Shown here one piece after another: positions 46,360-55,259 of a stretch of DNA of 64,000 nt. The notes under the pieces were generated by a model, which saw only the letters and a list, made by a program, of their open reading frames with translations, searched no databases and had not been told where the DNA came from. Positions within the stretch are counted from its first letter, which is position 1; every line of letters begins with the position of its first letter. Made by a program: the position numbers and the translations under genes. The DNA comes from Arcobacter cryaerophilus gv. crypticus (GTDB taxonomy: Bacteria; Campylobacterota; Campylobacteria; Campylobacterales; Arcobacteraceae), in the NCBI RefSeq assembly GCF_002993025.1, contig NZ_NXGI01000010.1, positions 62,001 through 126,000 of the forward strand, given 5' to 3'.

Positions 46360-46890
46360 CTATATTTTATCTAGTGAATCAAGTGCTTTTTGAACTTCAC
46401 TATTTATTGTTTTTTCTATATTTGCTTTTGGAATTGCAACTAAAATATATATAAAATTATCATTTGGATTTTCCCAAGAGCTTATTTGCTTTGATTCTTT
46501 TAAAGTCATAGATGAAGTTTGTCTTGATACCATAGTTACAACTCTTTCTATGCTTTCACTCTCTTTTAATCCTGTTGAATTCATATAGCTTTCAACTTTG
46601 TTTTTCACTTCAAGTTCTATATCATTTACTAAATTTGTTCTAGCATTTGCCAAAGCTTCTCTTCTACTAAAATCATGCCCTAATTTTGACATAGGAGCAG
46701 ACCCCACTGCTACAAATCTGTTCTCTTCAATATAGTTCCCACAAGCCCAAAGTGGAGCTTTTGCTCCTGCAATTACACATTCAGTTACAGCTATCTCATT
46801 TATATCTTCATTTTTAGAGCTACAAGATACAAATAATATTGAAGATGATAGAACCAAAAAAATACTTAATGCTTTTTTTAAAATAGACAT
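46360..46890 (-). CDS. LPP20-family lipoprotein (Lpp20-like)
   Basis: The 176-aa lipoprotein has lipobox FVSC (Cys23), then AKAPLWACGNYIEENRFVAVGSAPMSK and SRREALANARTNLVNDIELEVKNKV, like H. pylori Lpp20 (175 aa). First gene of the four-lipoprotein operon. ATG at 46890, five bases after AAGGA, is chosen over an upstream ATG at 46929 that lacks a ribosome-binding site and would spoil the signal peptide. Confidence 0.8.
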   Translation of the reverse strand: MSILKKALSIFLVLSSSILFVSCSSKNEDINEIAVTECVIAGAKAPLWACGNYIEENRFVAVGSAPMSKLGHDFSRREALANARTNLVNDIELEVKNKVESYMNSTGLKESESIERVVTMVSRQTSSMTLKESKQISSWENPNDNFIYILVAIPKANIEKTINSEVQKALDSLDKI

Positions 46891-46938
46891 ATTTATCCTT
46901 AGAATATTGATTTTAAAATAATAGTACATATTTGTGAA

Positions 46939-46972
46939 AAAATAGTTAAATAGATACTATTTTTACTATTTT
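46939..46972 (-). terminator. terminator after the cytochrome c gene
   Basis: On the minus strand AAAATAGT and ACTATTTT enclose an inner 6-bp stem (AAATAG/CTATTT), directly after the stop at 46974, and end in a T-run. Confidence 0.5.
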
Positions 46973-46973
46973 A

Positions 46974-47399
46974 CTACTTCATATTTTGAATATAGTAATA
47001 AATAGCTTCAATCTCTTCTTCAACCATAAAATATGTCGGCATAACATTTGCTTTATAGATTAATTTTTCACAAACTTGCTCTTTTTCAAATTTAAGATTA
47101 TCATTTTTTTTCAAATTAACTTTTTTTGAAAAAACATCATACTCTATATATTTTATATCAGGAGCAATTAAAGAGCAAAAATAATCTTCTTGATTTTGAA
47201 TATGTTTAAACTCAACAAGTTTTTTACCTCTTGCATCATCTCCGTGACAGTTATTACACCCTATTCCTCTAGGGTTGTTGTATAGCATTTTTCCATACTC
47301 ATATTTCGTAATAAAAGAGTTGTTAATATTGATATTATTTGAATTTTCTTCAGCAAATGAGTTTAAAAATATAAATAGAGATAAAATTAAAATCTTCAT
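46974..47399 (-). CDS. mono-haem c-type cytochrome
   Basis: The 141-aa exported protein has a signal peptide (MKILILSLFIFLNSFA) and one CNNCH haem site preceded by YGKMLYNNPRGIG. A likely distal methionine lies in ANVMPTYFMVEEE. It is a periplasmic electron carrier of unknown partner. ATG at 47399 overlaps the Nudix stop (ATGA) and gives the signal peptide. A start 12 codons upstream would sit inside the Nudix gene and spoil it. Confidence 0.82.
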   Translation of the reverse strand: MKILILSLFIFLNSFAEENSNNININNSFITKYEYGKMLYNNPRGIGCNNCHGDDARGKKLVEFKHIQNQEDYFCSLIAPDIKYIEYDVFSKKVNLKKNDNLKFEKEQVCEKLIYKANVMPTYFMVEEEIEAIYYYIQNMK

Positions 47400-47980
47400 T
47401 TTAATTCCAACTCTTTTTGATTTTTTAAAAACCAATATAAACTAAAAATTAATCCAGGAGTTTTTGCTTTTGTTTCATCAAAAATAAAACTATCTATATC
47501 ATTTATATTTAAAAAATATAACTCTATTTGTTCATCATTTATTCCACCACCACTATGAAGTTTTTGATTTTCACAAATTGTTGCAAAAAATAGATATTGT
47601 TTTGCTCCACTAATTCCAACATTTGTAAAAAAAGAAGTTATTTTTTGAAGATTTCCAAGCTCAACTTTATATCCACACTCTTCATCTATCTCTTCAATAG
47701 CTATTTCTTCAATAGATTTATCCTTATCAACAAGTCCAGCACAAAGCTCGTAAGTATATTTAATATTGTTATCATTTAAATAAACAGGAACTCTAAACTG
47801 CTTTACAAATAAAAATGCCTTTTTTTCCTCATGATATAGTAAAATAGATACGCTATCATGACTTTTTACTGCTTCCCAGCTTTTTTTTATACCATTTAAA
47901 GTAAAGTTTACTTTCAAAGGTTTTATATAATTTGTCTCTTTTAGTGGACTTATTTTTAAATCTTCAATAATATTATTCAT
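47396..47980 (-). CDS. Nudix hydrolase, ADP-ribose/UDP-sugar pyrophosphatase-like
   Basis: The 194-aa protein has a Nudix-box-like region AGLVDKDKSIEEIAIEEIDEECGY. The first Glu position of the box is Lys and the usual RE is EE; the terminal EExG metal-binding glutamates remain. FLFVKQFRVPVY and YELCAGLVD resemble the ADP-sugar pyrophosphatase group. It probably cleaves a nucleotide sugar or ADP-ribose. It is nine bases after yajQ. Confidence 0.78.
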   Translation of the reverse strand: MNNIIEDLKISPLKETNYIKPLKVNFTLNGIKKSWEAVKSHDSVSILLYHEEKKAFLFVKQFRVPVYLNDNNIKYTYELCAGLVDKDKSIEEIAIEEIDEECGYKVELGNLQKITSFFTNVGISGAKQYLFFATICENQKLHSGGGINDEQIELYFLNINDIDSFIFDETKAKTPGLIFSLYWFLKNQKELELK

Positions 47981-47989
47981 AAAAATTCA

Positions 47990-48490
47990 CTATTTAAAAT
48001 TATCAAAAACCAATGGGGCTTTCAAATCTAAACTTTTTAAATGTTTCATAACTACTTGTAAATCATCAATATTTTTACCAGTCAATCTTATAGTATCACC
48101 TTGATTTACAGCACTTACTTTTAATTTTAAATTTTTAATCTCTGTTTGAATTCTTTTTGCTTCATCTTTTTCAATACTATCAATTATTTTGTAGCTATAT
48201 TTTCTATTTCCACCGCTACTATCCTCTTTTTTTAACTCTTCAAGTGAATTTATACTTATATCTCTTTTATTCATTTTTGAAATCATAATATCAAGCATTG
48301 CATCAATTTTATTATCACTTGAAGATACAAGAGTTAAAGTTTTTGCTCCAATATTTAAATCAATCTCTTTACTTATTCCTTTAAAATCGTATCTATTATC
48401 TATCTCTTTTTGTGCTTGAATAACTGCATTTTTCATCTCTTGCATATCAAGTTTTGCTGAAATATCTAGTGAATGTTCTTTTACTGCCAT
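47990..48490 (-). CDS. YajQ-family nucleotide-binding protein
   Basis: The 166-aa protein has SLDISAKLDMQEMKNAVIQAQKEIDNRYDFKG and the C-terminal RLTGKNIDDLQ of the YajQ (DUF520) family. YajQ proteins bind c-di-GMP or nucleotides and RNA in some bacteria. The role here is unknown. AAGGAG precedes the ATG. A structured element lies in its leader. Possibly in one operon with the Nudix and cytochrome c genes. Confidence 0.9.
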   Translation of the reverse strand: MAVKEHSLDISAKLDMQEMKNAVIQAQKEIDNRYDFKGISKEIDLNIGAKTLTLVSSSDNKIDAMLDIMISKMNKRDISINSLEELKKEDSSGGNRKYSYKIIDSIEKDEAKRIQTEIKNLKLKVSAVNQGDTIRLTGKNIDDLQVVMKHLKSLDLKAPLVFDNFK

Positions 48491-48513
48491 TTTTATTTTC
48501 TCCTTTTTAAATA

Positions 48514-48533
48514 GTTCCTATTGAAAAAGGAAC
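48514..48533. repeat. hairpin before yajQ
   Basis: GTTCCT/AGGAAC (6-bp arms, 8-nt loop) lies 24 bp before the yajQ start and close to its ribosome-binding site. It is adjacent to the three-way element. Confidence 0.4.
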
Positions 48534-48547
48534 CGTTTCATTTATTT

Positions 48548-48612
48548 CTACTTTTTACCTGTACAAGACAGGATTTCATATAGCAGGGATTAAAAAATCC
48601 CCTAAAAAGTAG
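48548..48612 (-). other. 65-nt three-way-junction-like structured element in the yajQ leader
   Basis: A perfect 10-bp closing stem (CTACTTTTTA at 48548-48557, TAAAAAGTAG at 48603-48612) encloses two perfect hairpins: CCTGT-ACAAG-ACAGG (48558-48572) and GGGATT-AAAA-AATCCC (48586-48601). A 13-nt linker (ATTTCATATAGCA) joins them. The base composition is more GC-rich than nearby gaps. It lies between the DUF423 terminator and yajQ. Either it is an RNA element acting in the yajQ leader (minus strand) or a small palindromic repeat. It does not fit a purine, TPP or hammerhead motif as far as I can see. Confidence 0.5.
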
Positions 48613-48625
48613 CAAAAACCTAAAG

Positions 48626-48643
48626 GGCTTCAAGAATGAAGCC
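48626..48643 (-). terminator. terminator of the DUF423 gene
   Basis: Perfect 7-bp arms GGCTTCA/TGAAGCC lie right after the minus-strand stop at 48648. They are followed on the minus strand by CTTTAGGTTTTTG. Confidence 0.62.
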
Positions 48644-48647
48644 TTGC

Positions 48648-49040
48648 CTATTTATTATCTTTTAAAACTGCATAAGCAGCAATTATGTAAGCAATAATTT
48701 GTAAAGTTCCACCAATTGGTGTAATCATTCCAAGTTTTGGAATATTAAAAATTGTTAATACATATAGTGAAATACTAAAAATTAAAGTTCCAATAATTAG
48801 CAGATTTTGTGCCAATTTTAGCTTACTATTATAAGCTCTTAGCATTGTTAAAAAAGTTATAACAAAAAGTGCTAAAGTGTTATAAAACTGGTACTCTACA
48901 CCTGTATGAAAAATTGTTAACATCTCAGGTGTTAATATTTTTTTTAATCCATGAGCTCCAAAAGCTCCAAAAGCAATCGCACTTGCAAATAGAATAAAAC
49001 AAAATGCTAGATATTTTCTAGCTCTACTATCATAAATCAT
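48648..49040 (-). CDS. DUF423 (YgdD/YwdK) inner-membrane protein
   Basis: The 130-aa protein has four hydrophobic helices and the family signature FGAFGAHGLKKILTPEMLTIFHTGVEYQFYNTLAL, then ITPIGG. Function is unknown in the family. ATG at 49040 lies two bases after the phosphoribosyltransferase stop, so the two are co-transcribed. Confidence 0.88.
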   Translation of the reverse strand: MIYDSRARKYLAFCFILFASAIAFGAFGAHGLKKILTPEMLTIFHTGVEYQFYNTLALFVITFLTMLRAYNSKLKLAQNLLIIGTLIFSISLYVLTIFNIPKLGMITPIGGTLQIIAYIIAAYAVLKDNK

Positions 49041-49042
49041 AT

Positions 49043-49504
49043 TTATATCTTTTCTTTCATTTGTATATCAACTTCCCAAAAAAACTCAATCCACATATCT
49101 GTTTCATTTATATAAAAATCAGGTTTAATCAAAGCTGTTTTTTTATAAAAAAGTGTAGCTAATTTAAATTCACAATTTGGGAATTTTTCATTTAATATTT
49201 TGAAAATTTCTATCATAGTTTTACCACTATCGACTATATCATCTATAATCAAAACTTTTTTATAAGATTTTAAATCTGGGATATTAAAAATATCTATACT
49301 ATCTTTTTGGTTTTTTCTATCATAAGATATTGAATTTATTGTAAAAATATTTCTTTGGTTCATTGTTTGAGCCATAAGATGAGATAGAGTTAACCCACCT
49401 CTTGCAACACTTAAAAATGCATCCGCTTGAAAACTTTTAGAAATATCTACTAGTTTTTGAGTATCTTTTTTACACATTTCATAACTATAATATAGTTTAT
49501 TCAA
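49043..49504 (-). CDS. purine phosphoribosyltransferase-like protein
   Basis: The 153-aa protein has the PRPP-binding loop VLIIDDIVDSGKTM and SVARGGLTLSHLMAQ, as in xanthine/guanine (Gpt-like) phosphoribosyltransferases. It probably salvages a purine base to a nucleotide. The start is TTG at 49504, after AAAGGA with 7-nt spacing. No ATG exists before the conserved region. Confidence 0.85.
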   Translation of the reverse strand: MNKLYYSYEMCKKDTQKLVDISKSFQADAFLSVARGGLTLSHLMAQTMNQRNIFTINSISYDRKNQKDSIDIFNIPDLKSYKKVLIIDDIVDSGKTMIEIFKILNEKFPNCEFKLATLFYKKTALIKPDFYINETDMWIEFFWEVDIQMKEKI

Positions 49505-49575
49505 AAAAATATCCTTTGTTTAAAAAAAGTATATTAGCAATTTATTGCTTATTTTGTGGTTTTGTGAGTTTAGTT

Positions 49576-49606
49576 TATATAAAAAGAGGAAAACTCTTTT
49601 TATATA
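49576..49606 (-). terminator. terminator after acnB
   Basis: Perfect 13-bp arms (TATATAAAAAGAG/CTCTTTTTATATA, 5-nt loop) lie 12 bp past the minus-strand stop of acnB. Confidence 0.75.
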
Positions 49607-49617
49607 TTTATATTCAA

Positions 49618-52194
49618 TTATCTTGAAGTTAAAAGTGTAGTTAAGTGTTCAGATGTAACTTGGTGGAAGTTTAGGTATTTATAAACTCCATCTTTGTTGC
49701 TTTCATTGATTTTTTTAGCAACAATTGTTAAATACTCTTCTACAGAAGGTAATCTTCCTAAAAGTGCAGCAACAGCAGCTACTTCAGCAGAACCTAAATA
49801 AACTTTTGAGTTTTTACCAAGTCTGTTATCAAAGTTTCTTGTACTTGTACTAAATACTGTTGAACCTTCACTAACTTGTGCTTGGTTACCCATACATAGT
49901 GAACATCCTGGAATTTCTATTCTAGCACCTGCTGCTGCAAATGCTGCATAGTATCCCTCTTCTGTTAATTGAGCTTCATCCATTTTTGTAGGAGGAGCAA
50001 CCCATAGTTTTGCTTTAGCAGCACCCTCACCTTTTAATACTTCTCCTAAAGCTCTAAATAATCCAATATTTGTCATACAAGAACCTACGAATACTTCATC
50101 AATATTTTTTGGTCTTGAGTCATCAGCTAATATTTCACTTAAAGTTGCAACATCATCTGGATCATTTGGACAAGCTAAAATTGGCTCTTTAATCTCATCT
50201 AGGTTGATATTGATTGTAGCTAAATACTCAGCATCAGCATCTGGCTCAAGTAGTTTTGGATTTTTAATCCACTCTTTCATTTTATCAGCTCTTCTTTGAA
50301 GAGTTTTAGAATCTTCATAACCCTCTTCAATCATTTTTTCAATTAAAGCGATATTTGAAGATAGGTACTCAATAATTGGCTCTTTGTTTAATTGAACAGA
50401 ACAAGCAGCTGCACTTCTTTCAGCTGATGCATCTGATAATTCAAACGCTTGCTCAACTTTTAACTCTGGTAAACCTTGAATTTCAACAATTGTTCCAGCA
50501 AAAATATTCTTTTTGTTTTTCTTAGGAACTGTTAATAATCCTTGTTTAATTGCATAATATGGAATTGCATTTACTAAATCTCTTAAAGTAATACCTGGTT
50601 GCATTTTTCCACTAAATTTAACTAAAACAGATTCTGGCATAGTTAAAGGCATCATACCAGTAACTCCAGCAAATGCTATAAGACCAGAACCAGCTGGGAA
50701 TGAAATACCAATTGGGAATCTTGTATGTGAATCTCCACCTGTTCCTACAGTATCAGGTAAACAAAGTCTATTTAACCATGAGTGAATAACACCATCACCT
50801 GGCTTAAGTGTAACTCCACCTCTTGAATTAATAAAATCTGGTAAAGTGTGTCTTAATTTAATATCTGCTGGTTTTGGATAAGCAGCTGTATGACAGAATG
50901 ATTGCATAACCATATCAGCACCAAAACTTAGAGCTGCAAGTTCTTTAATCTCATCCCTTGTCATTGGTCCTGTTGTATCTTGGCTTCCTACAGTTGTAGC
51001 GATTGGCTCAACATACATTCCAGGTTTAATACCTTCAACACCACAAGCTCGTCCTACCATTTTTTGAGCTTGAGTATAACCTTTTCCATTGTTAGCTGGT
51101 TGTTCAGGAGCGATAAATAAAGTTGAATTACCTAATTTTAGAGCTTCTCTAGCTTTTGCAGTTAATCCTTTTCCAATAATTAAAGGAATTCTTCCACCTG
51201 CTCTCATCTCATCTGTTAAAGTATTTGGATTTAATTTAAAAGTTGATACAACTTTTCCATCTTTTAAGATTTCACCAGCGTATGGCTTTAATGTAATAAC
51301 ATCTCCAGTTTCAATACTATCAACGTTTGCTTCGATTGGTAAACATCCTGAATCTTCTGCTGTGTTAAAGAAAATTGGTGCAATGATAGAACCAATTACA
51401 ACTCCACCTGTTCTTTTATTTGGAACACCTGGAATATCTCTTCCCATATGCCATTGAACTGAGTTGATTCCTGATTTTCTTGATGAACCAGTTCCAACAA
51501 CATCTCCAACATAAGCCAAAGGATGACCTTTTGCTTTTAATTCTTCCATTTTTTCTAAAGGTTTTTCCATTCTTGATTGTAACATCGCAGTTGCGTGTAA
51601 TGGAATATCTGCTCTTGTAAATGCAACAGTTGCAGGAGATAAATCATCTGTATTTGTTTCACCTGGAATTTTATAAACTGTTAGAGTAATTTCTTCTTCT
51701 AAAGCTGATTTATTTGTAAACCACTCAGCATTTGCCCATGATTCAATAACTTCTTTAGCTTTTGCATTTCCAGCATCCATTAAATCTTTTACATCATTAA
51801 ATGAGTTGTAAACAAGAATTGTATTTTTTAGCTCTTTAGCAGCTGCATCTGCAACTTCAGCAACTTTTAATGCTTCAACAAGTGGTGGTACATTGTACCC
51901 TCCCATCATTGTTCCTAAAATTTCAATAGCTTCAACTTTTGAAATAACAGAACATGCAACTTTACCTTGAACAACATCATTTAAAAAAGCAGCCTTAACA
52001 TAAGCAGCATCATCAACACCTGGGTTGATTTTGTTTTTAAACAAATCTAATGCATACTGTGCATCTTCCACTTTACTTGATTTTAAAATCTCTACTAAAT
52101 CAGCAGTTTGAGCAGCAGTAAGAGCAAGACCTGGTAATCCACCTTCGCTTTGTCTTTGTGCTTCGTGTGCTTTATAATCTTGTAATAAACTCAT
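49618..52194 (-). CDS. acnB: aconitate hydratase B
   Basis: The 858-aa protein has the AcnB layout: an N-terminal HEAT-like domain, a swivel domain ([22 protein letters not shown]) and catalytic domains with the iron-sulfur cysteines in GSCMTN and [10 protein letters not shown]. It isomerises citrate to isocitrate in the TCA cycle. Apo-AcnB can bind mRNA in other bacteria. ATG at 52194 follows AGGAG. TATAAT at 52229-52234. A TTGTACAA site overlaps its -35. Confidence 0.97.
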   Translation of the reverse strand: MSLLQDYKAHEAQRQSEGGLPGLALTAAQTADLVEILKSSKVEDAQYALDLFKNKINPGVDDAAYVKAAFLNDVVQGKVACSVISKVEAIEILGTMMGGYNVPPLVEALKVAEVADAAAKELKNTILVYNSFNDVKDLMDAGNAKAKEVIESWANAEWFTNKSALEEEITLTVYKIPGETNTDDLSPATVAFTRADIPLHATAMLQSRMEKPLEKMEELKAKGHPLAYVGDVVGTGSSRKSGINSVQWHMGRDIPGVPNKRTGGVVIGSIIAPIFFNTAEDSGCLPIEANVDSIETGDVITLKPYAGEILKDGKVVSTFKLNPNTLTDEMRAGGRIPLIIGKGLTAKAREALKLGNSTLFIAPEQPANNGKGYTQAQKMVGRACGVEGIKPGMYVEPIATTVGSQDTTGPMTRDEIKELAALSFGADMVMQSFCHTAAYPKPADIKLRHTLPDFINSRGGVTLKPGDGVIHSWLNRLCLPDTVGTGGDSHTRFPIGISFPAGSGLIAFAGVTGMMPLTMPESVLVKFSGKMQPGITLRDLVNAIPYYAIKQGLLTVPKKNKKNIFAGTIVEIQGLPELKVEQAFELSDASAERSAAACSVQLNKEPIIEYLSSNIALIEKMIEEGYEDSKTLQRRADKMKEWIKNPKLLEPDADAEYLATININLDEIKEPILACPNDPDDVATLSEILADDSRPKNIDEVFVGSCMTNIGLFRALGEVLKGEGAAKAKLWVAPPTKMDEAQLTEEGYYAAFAAAGARIEIPGCSLCMGNQAQVSEGSTVFSTSTRNFDNRLGKNSKVYLGSAEVAAVAALLGRLPSVEEYLTIVAKKINESNKDGVYKYLNFHQVTSEHLTTLLTSR

Positions 52195-52228
52195 TTTTTC
52201 TCCTATTAAATTTTAAGAATTTGGGTGA

Positions 52229-52234
52229 ATTATA
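52229..52234 (-). promoter_or_regulatory. -10 box of acnB
   Basis: The minus strand reads TGATATAATTC (TATAAT at 52234-52229), 35-40 nt before the ATG. A TTGTACAA-type site sits at the -35 position. Confidence 0.6.
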
Positions 52235-52254
52235 TCACAAAGTTCTAAATATCT

Positions 52255-52372
52255 TTGTACAATTATTGTTTATAGTTGTACAAATTTATATTTTGTAAAT
52301 AAAAGTTACACTTGTAGTTATATAAATGCTTAATAGATTATAGTATATTAATATTGTACAATTTGTGTACAA
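52255..52372. promoter_or_regulatory. four TTGTACAA-type palindromes between acnB and an M48 gene
   Basis: Copies at 52255-52262, 52276-52283, 52354-52361 and 52365-52372 (the last GTGTACAA). Centres are 21 nt apart in the first pair and 11 nt in the second, close to whole helical turns. The first overlaps the expected acnB -35 region. TTGTACAA is unlikely to arise four times by chance in this 246-bp A/T-rich gap. Candidate operators for an unnamed regulator of acnB and/or the downstream lipoprotein. Confidence 0.6.
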
Positions 52373-52440
52373 TCAAAAATTAAACTATTTTTATACTTTT
52401 TTTTGATTAAATAGTAAAATTTTATTTTAAAGAGGAAAAA

Positions 52441-53205
52441 ATGAGGTATTTTAAAGTTATTATATTTGCTACATTTGTAGCTATTTTGTTTTCAGCTTGT
52501 ACGCACAAAACTCCATATACAAACCGTTCACAACTAATTCTTATGTCAGCACAAGAAGAGTTAGCTTTAGGTGAAAAATCATATAAAGAGTCTTTAAGTG
52601 AAGTAAAAGTTATAACAGGCACAAAAGATGCTGTAAGAGTTCAGACTATTGGGCAAAAAATTGCAGTTGCTGCAAATCAACCAAACTACAAATGGGAATT
52701 TAACTTAGTTGATGATAACCAAGCAAATGCTTTTTGTCTTCCTGGTGGAAAAGTTGTTGTATATACGGGAATTTTAAAGTATGCTAAAAATGATGACCAA
52801 TTAGCAACTGTAATATCTCACGAAGTAGCTCATGCACTTGCACGTCATGGAGCTGAAAGAGTTACACAAGGAATGATACAACAAGGTGTTGGATTAATTG
52901 GAAGCGTAGCAGTTTCAGCAACAGCTCCACAATATCAAAATGCATTTAATCAAGCTTATGGTTTGGGTTCAAATTTGGGAGTTATGCTTCCTTATGGAAG
53001 AATGCAAGAGAGTGAAGCAGATGAAATAGGTATTTATTTGATGCATAAAGCTGGTTACAATGTAAATGAAGCTACTAAATTTTGGGAAAATATGAGCGAG
53101 GGTAAAAGTGGAGGAAATGACTTTTTTTCTACACATCCAAGCTCACAAAATAGAACAAAAGATATTCAAACTGTAATAAATAAGATTGGAAATGAACCAA
53201 AATAG
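52441..53205 (+). CDS. M48-family metallopeptidase lipoprotein (LoiP/YggG-like)
   Basis: The 254-aa protein has lipobox LFSAC (Cys20), then a zinc-protease domain with HEVAH (residues 127-131) and the third ligand in ESEADEIGIYLM. It resembles outer-membrane LoiP or BepA-type quality-control proteases without the TPR part. AAAGAGG precedes the ATG. A strong terminator overlaps its stop codon. Confidence 0.87.
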   Translation: MRYFKVIIFATFVAILFSACTHKTPYTNRSQLILMSAQEELALGEKSYKESLSEVKVITGTKDAVRVQTIGQKIAVAANQPNYKWEFNLVDDNQANAFCLPGGKVVVYTGILKYAKNDDQLATVISHEVAHALARHGAERVTQGMIQQGVGLIGSVAVSATAPQYQNAFNQAYGLGSNLGVMLPYGRMQESEADEIGIYLMHKAGYNVNEATKFWENMSEGKSGGNDFFSTHPSSQNRTKDIQTVINKIGNEPK

Positions 53206-53232
53206 ATAGATTTATAAAAGTCTATCTATTTT
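53199..53232 (+). terminator. strong terminator after the M48 gene
   Basis: Perfect 12-bp arms AAAATAGATAGA/TCTATCTATTTT with a 10-nt loop, followed by TTTG. Includes the stop codon. Confidence 0.9.
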
Positions 53233-53300
53233 TTGTTACATTCAAGTTATATTAAAAAGATATGATTCTTTATATTAATAAATCGTAGGAGGAGTTATTT

Positions 53301-54299
53301 ATGAAAAAGATTATAACAGTTGCCGTTTTTGGTGCATTAAGTATTGGTTCTTTGTTTGCTTCTGAGCCAGTTAAGTTTGATAAAAAACTTATACAAGAAA
53401 GAAACAGTATTGGATACAAATATGAAGGTGAAAAACTAGAGTATAAAATTCCAGATGAAAGTACAATTCCAAATAACCAATTTGGTGATTTAATAAGATA
53501 CGGAAAGGAACTAACTGTTAATACATATAAACATATAGGTCCTGAAGTTAAAGATAAAAATATGAGATATGCTGGAAATAACTTATCATGTCAAACTTGT
53601 CACTTAGAAGCTGCAACAAAACCTTATGCAGCACCTTTTGTAGGAATTTATGGAAATTTTCCACAATATAGACCAAGAGAGAATGTAATAGGAACTTTAG
53701 CAGATAGAATAAATGGTTGCATGGAAAGAAGTATGAATGGAAAAGCACTTCCAAATTCAAGCAAAGAGATGAAAGCTTTTGAAGCATATATTTATTGGTT
53801 AAGTCAAGGTGTTCCAATTGGAGCAAAAGTTGAAGGAATTGGTTTGACTGAAGTAAATAGAAAAATGATACAAACAACAAAAGCTGATCCAGTTAAGGGG
53901 AAAGTTGTATATGATGTTCACTGTGCTTCTTGTCATGGAGTAAATGGAGAAGGTGTTAAAAACGAAGGTCTTGCAAATGGATATACGTTTCCTCCGCTTT
54001 GGGGAAAAGATAGCTACAATAAAGGTGCTGGAATGTACAGAACTTTAAAAGCTATGGACTTTATTAAAGCAAATATGCCTTTGGGTGCTACAAAAGAACA
54101 TCCGATTTTAACAGATGAAGAGGCTTATAATGTTGCTGTTTATATGAATTTAAACGAACACGAAAGACCAGAAAAAGCTGCTAGAGAAAAAGATTTTCCA
54201 GATGCTGCTGTAAAAGCTCCTGATGCTTACATACAAGGAAAAGATTCAGATGATAGAAGATTTGGACCATTTGGACAATTTATCAAAACAAATAAATAA
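53301..54299 (+). CDS. tsdA: di-haem cytochrome c, thiosulfate dehydrogenase TsdA-like
   Basis: The 332-aa periplasmic protein has a signal peptide (cleaved near LFA-SEP), haem sites CQTCH (97-101) and CASCH (208-212), and the segment KPYAAPFVGIYGNFPQYRPREN plus DRINGCMERSMNGK. This matches TsdA. Cys140 is a candidate axial haem ligand, known for TsdA from Allochromatium. It oxidises thiosulfate to tetrathionate, or runs in reverse in some Campylobacterota. The ribosome-binding site AGGAGG is the strongest in the window. It is followed by a cache-sensor/response regulator/kinase set. Confidence 0.83.
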   Translation: MKKIITVAVFGALSIGSLFASEPVKFDKKLIQERNSIGYKYEGEKLEYKIPDESTIPNNQFGDLIRYGKELTVNTYKHIGPEVKDKNMRYAGNNLSCQTCHLEAATKPYAAPFVGIYGNFPQYRPRENVIGTLADRINGCMERSMNGKALPNSSKEMKAFEAYIYWLSQGVPIGAKVEGIGLTEVNRKMIQTTKADPVKGKVVYDVHCASCHGVNGEGVKNEGLANGYTFPPLWGKDSYNKGAGMYRTLKAMDFIKANMPLGATKEHPILTDEEAYNVAVYMNLNEHERPEKAAREKDFPDAAVKAPDAYIQGKDSDDRRFGPFGQFIKTNK

Positions 54300-54314
54300 A
54301 AAAGGAGTATCTTT

Positions 54315-55259
54315 ATGATACTTCCTTTTATAAAAAATTATAAAAAAACTTTTATTTTATTTACTTTATTTATATTTACTTTATTACTCTTTTTATATAA
54401 ATACAACAATATCTTAAATGAAAAAACTTTAGATATTTTTGTGCAAAATCAAGTTCAAATTGTACAAGATGAACTAGAAAATCAAAAAAACCAAGCTTTA
54501 TCTTTAGCTTTAATGTTTTCTAAAAATCAAGATATTATAAATAATTTAGAAAAAAACAACCATATAGAACTAAAAAAAGAGCTTTTAAAACTACTTAATA
54601 TTATAAAAACATATACAAAAAACAGTATAGATATACAAATTCATACAAAAGATTTAGAAGTTTTTACTAGAAGTTGGGAAGATGTAGATTTTGGACTAAA
54701 ACTAGATAGTTTTAGAGAAGGACTTGTAAAAGTAAAAGATTCAAATGAACCGTATGTTTCAACTGAGTTGGGAAAAAGATTTAATATAAAAGCAATAGCA
54801 CCAATTTACAATCATAATAACTTATTTATTGGTTCTATTGAAGTAATAGTCGATTTTAATCCACTTATAAATAGGTTAAAAAGCTTAGGTATTGACTCTA
54901 TGATTTTACTTGAAAAATATTATTTAGATATTGCAACTTATCATACTAACAATACTAAACTGGAAAATTATGTTATTTTAAATAGTAGTTTTAGTAAAAA
55001 TTTACTTGATATTTTAATAAAAAATCCAAACTACCTTAAAAATGATAATTTTTATTATGAAACAAATGAAAAAGTTTTTACTCAAATTCCCCTAGGAGAG
55101 TTTGGAAATAAAAGTGTTGGAATTTTGCTTATAAGTTTTGATAAAAAATTTAATAGTTTTAAATACTTACCTAAATATGAATACTTCGGAGATATAAATA
55201 TAAAAGAAAATCAAAAAAATTTAAAAGATATTTCAAAAAAAGAGATAATAATTAGATGA
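54315..55259 (+). CDS. membrane-anchored cache-domain sensor without output domain
   Basis: The 314-aa protein has one N-terminal transmembrane helix (residues about 13-31) and a periplasmic double-cache-like region with helix-rich VQDELENQKNQALSLALMFSKN, then a beta part with DVDFGLKLDSFREGLVKVKDSNEPYVSTELGKRFNIKAIAPIY. There is no cytoplasmic kinase, HAMP or methyl-accepting domain. The gene lies between tsdA and a response regulator (overlap of four bases). Inference: a periplasmic ligand sensor passing its signal to the downstream kinase. Confidence 0.7.
   Translation: MILPFIKNYKKTFILFTLFIFTLLLFLYKYNNILNEKTLDIFVQNQVQIVQDELENQKNQALSLALMFSKNQDIINNLEKNNHIELKKELLKLLNIIKTYTKNSIDIQIHTKDLEVFTRSWEDVDFGLKLDSFREGLVKVKDSNEPYVSTELGKRFNIKAIAPIYNHNNLFIGSIEVIVDFNPLINRLKSLGIDSMILLEKYYLDIATYHTNNTKLENYVILNSSFSKNLLDILIKNPNYLKNDNFYYETNEKVFTQIPLGEFGNKSVGILLISFDKKFNSFKYLPKYEYFGDINIKENQKNLKDISKKEIIIR

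Noticed and set aside
46891-46929. N-terminal extension of the Lpp20-like protein
   Set aside because: The upstream ATG has no ribosome-binding site and would add 13 residues before the signal peptide. ATG at 46890 follows AAGGA.
48548-48612. Purine riboswitch or hammerhead ribozyme in the yajQ leader
   Set aside because: The junction lacks the conserved purine-riboswitch joining sequences and the hammerhead CUGANGA core, although GAAA occurs.
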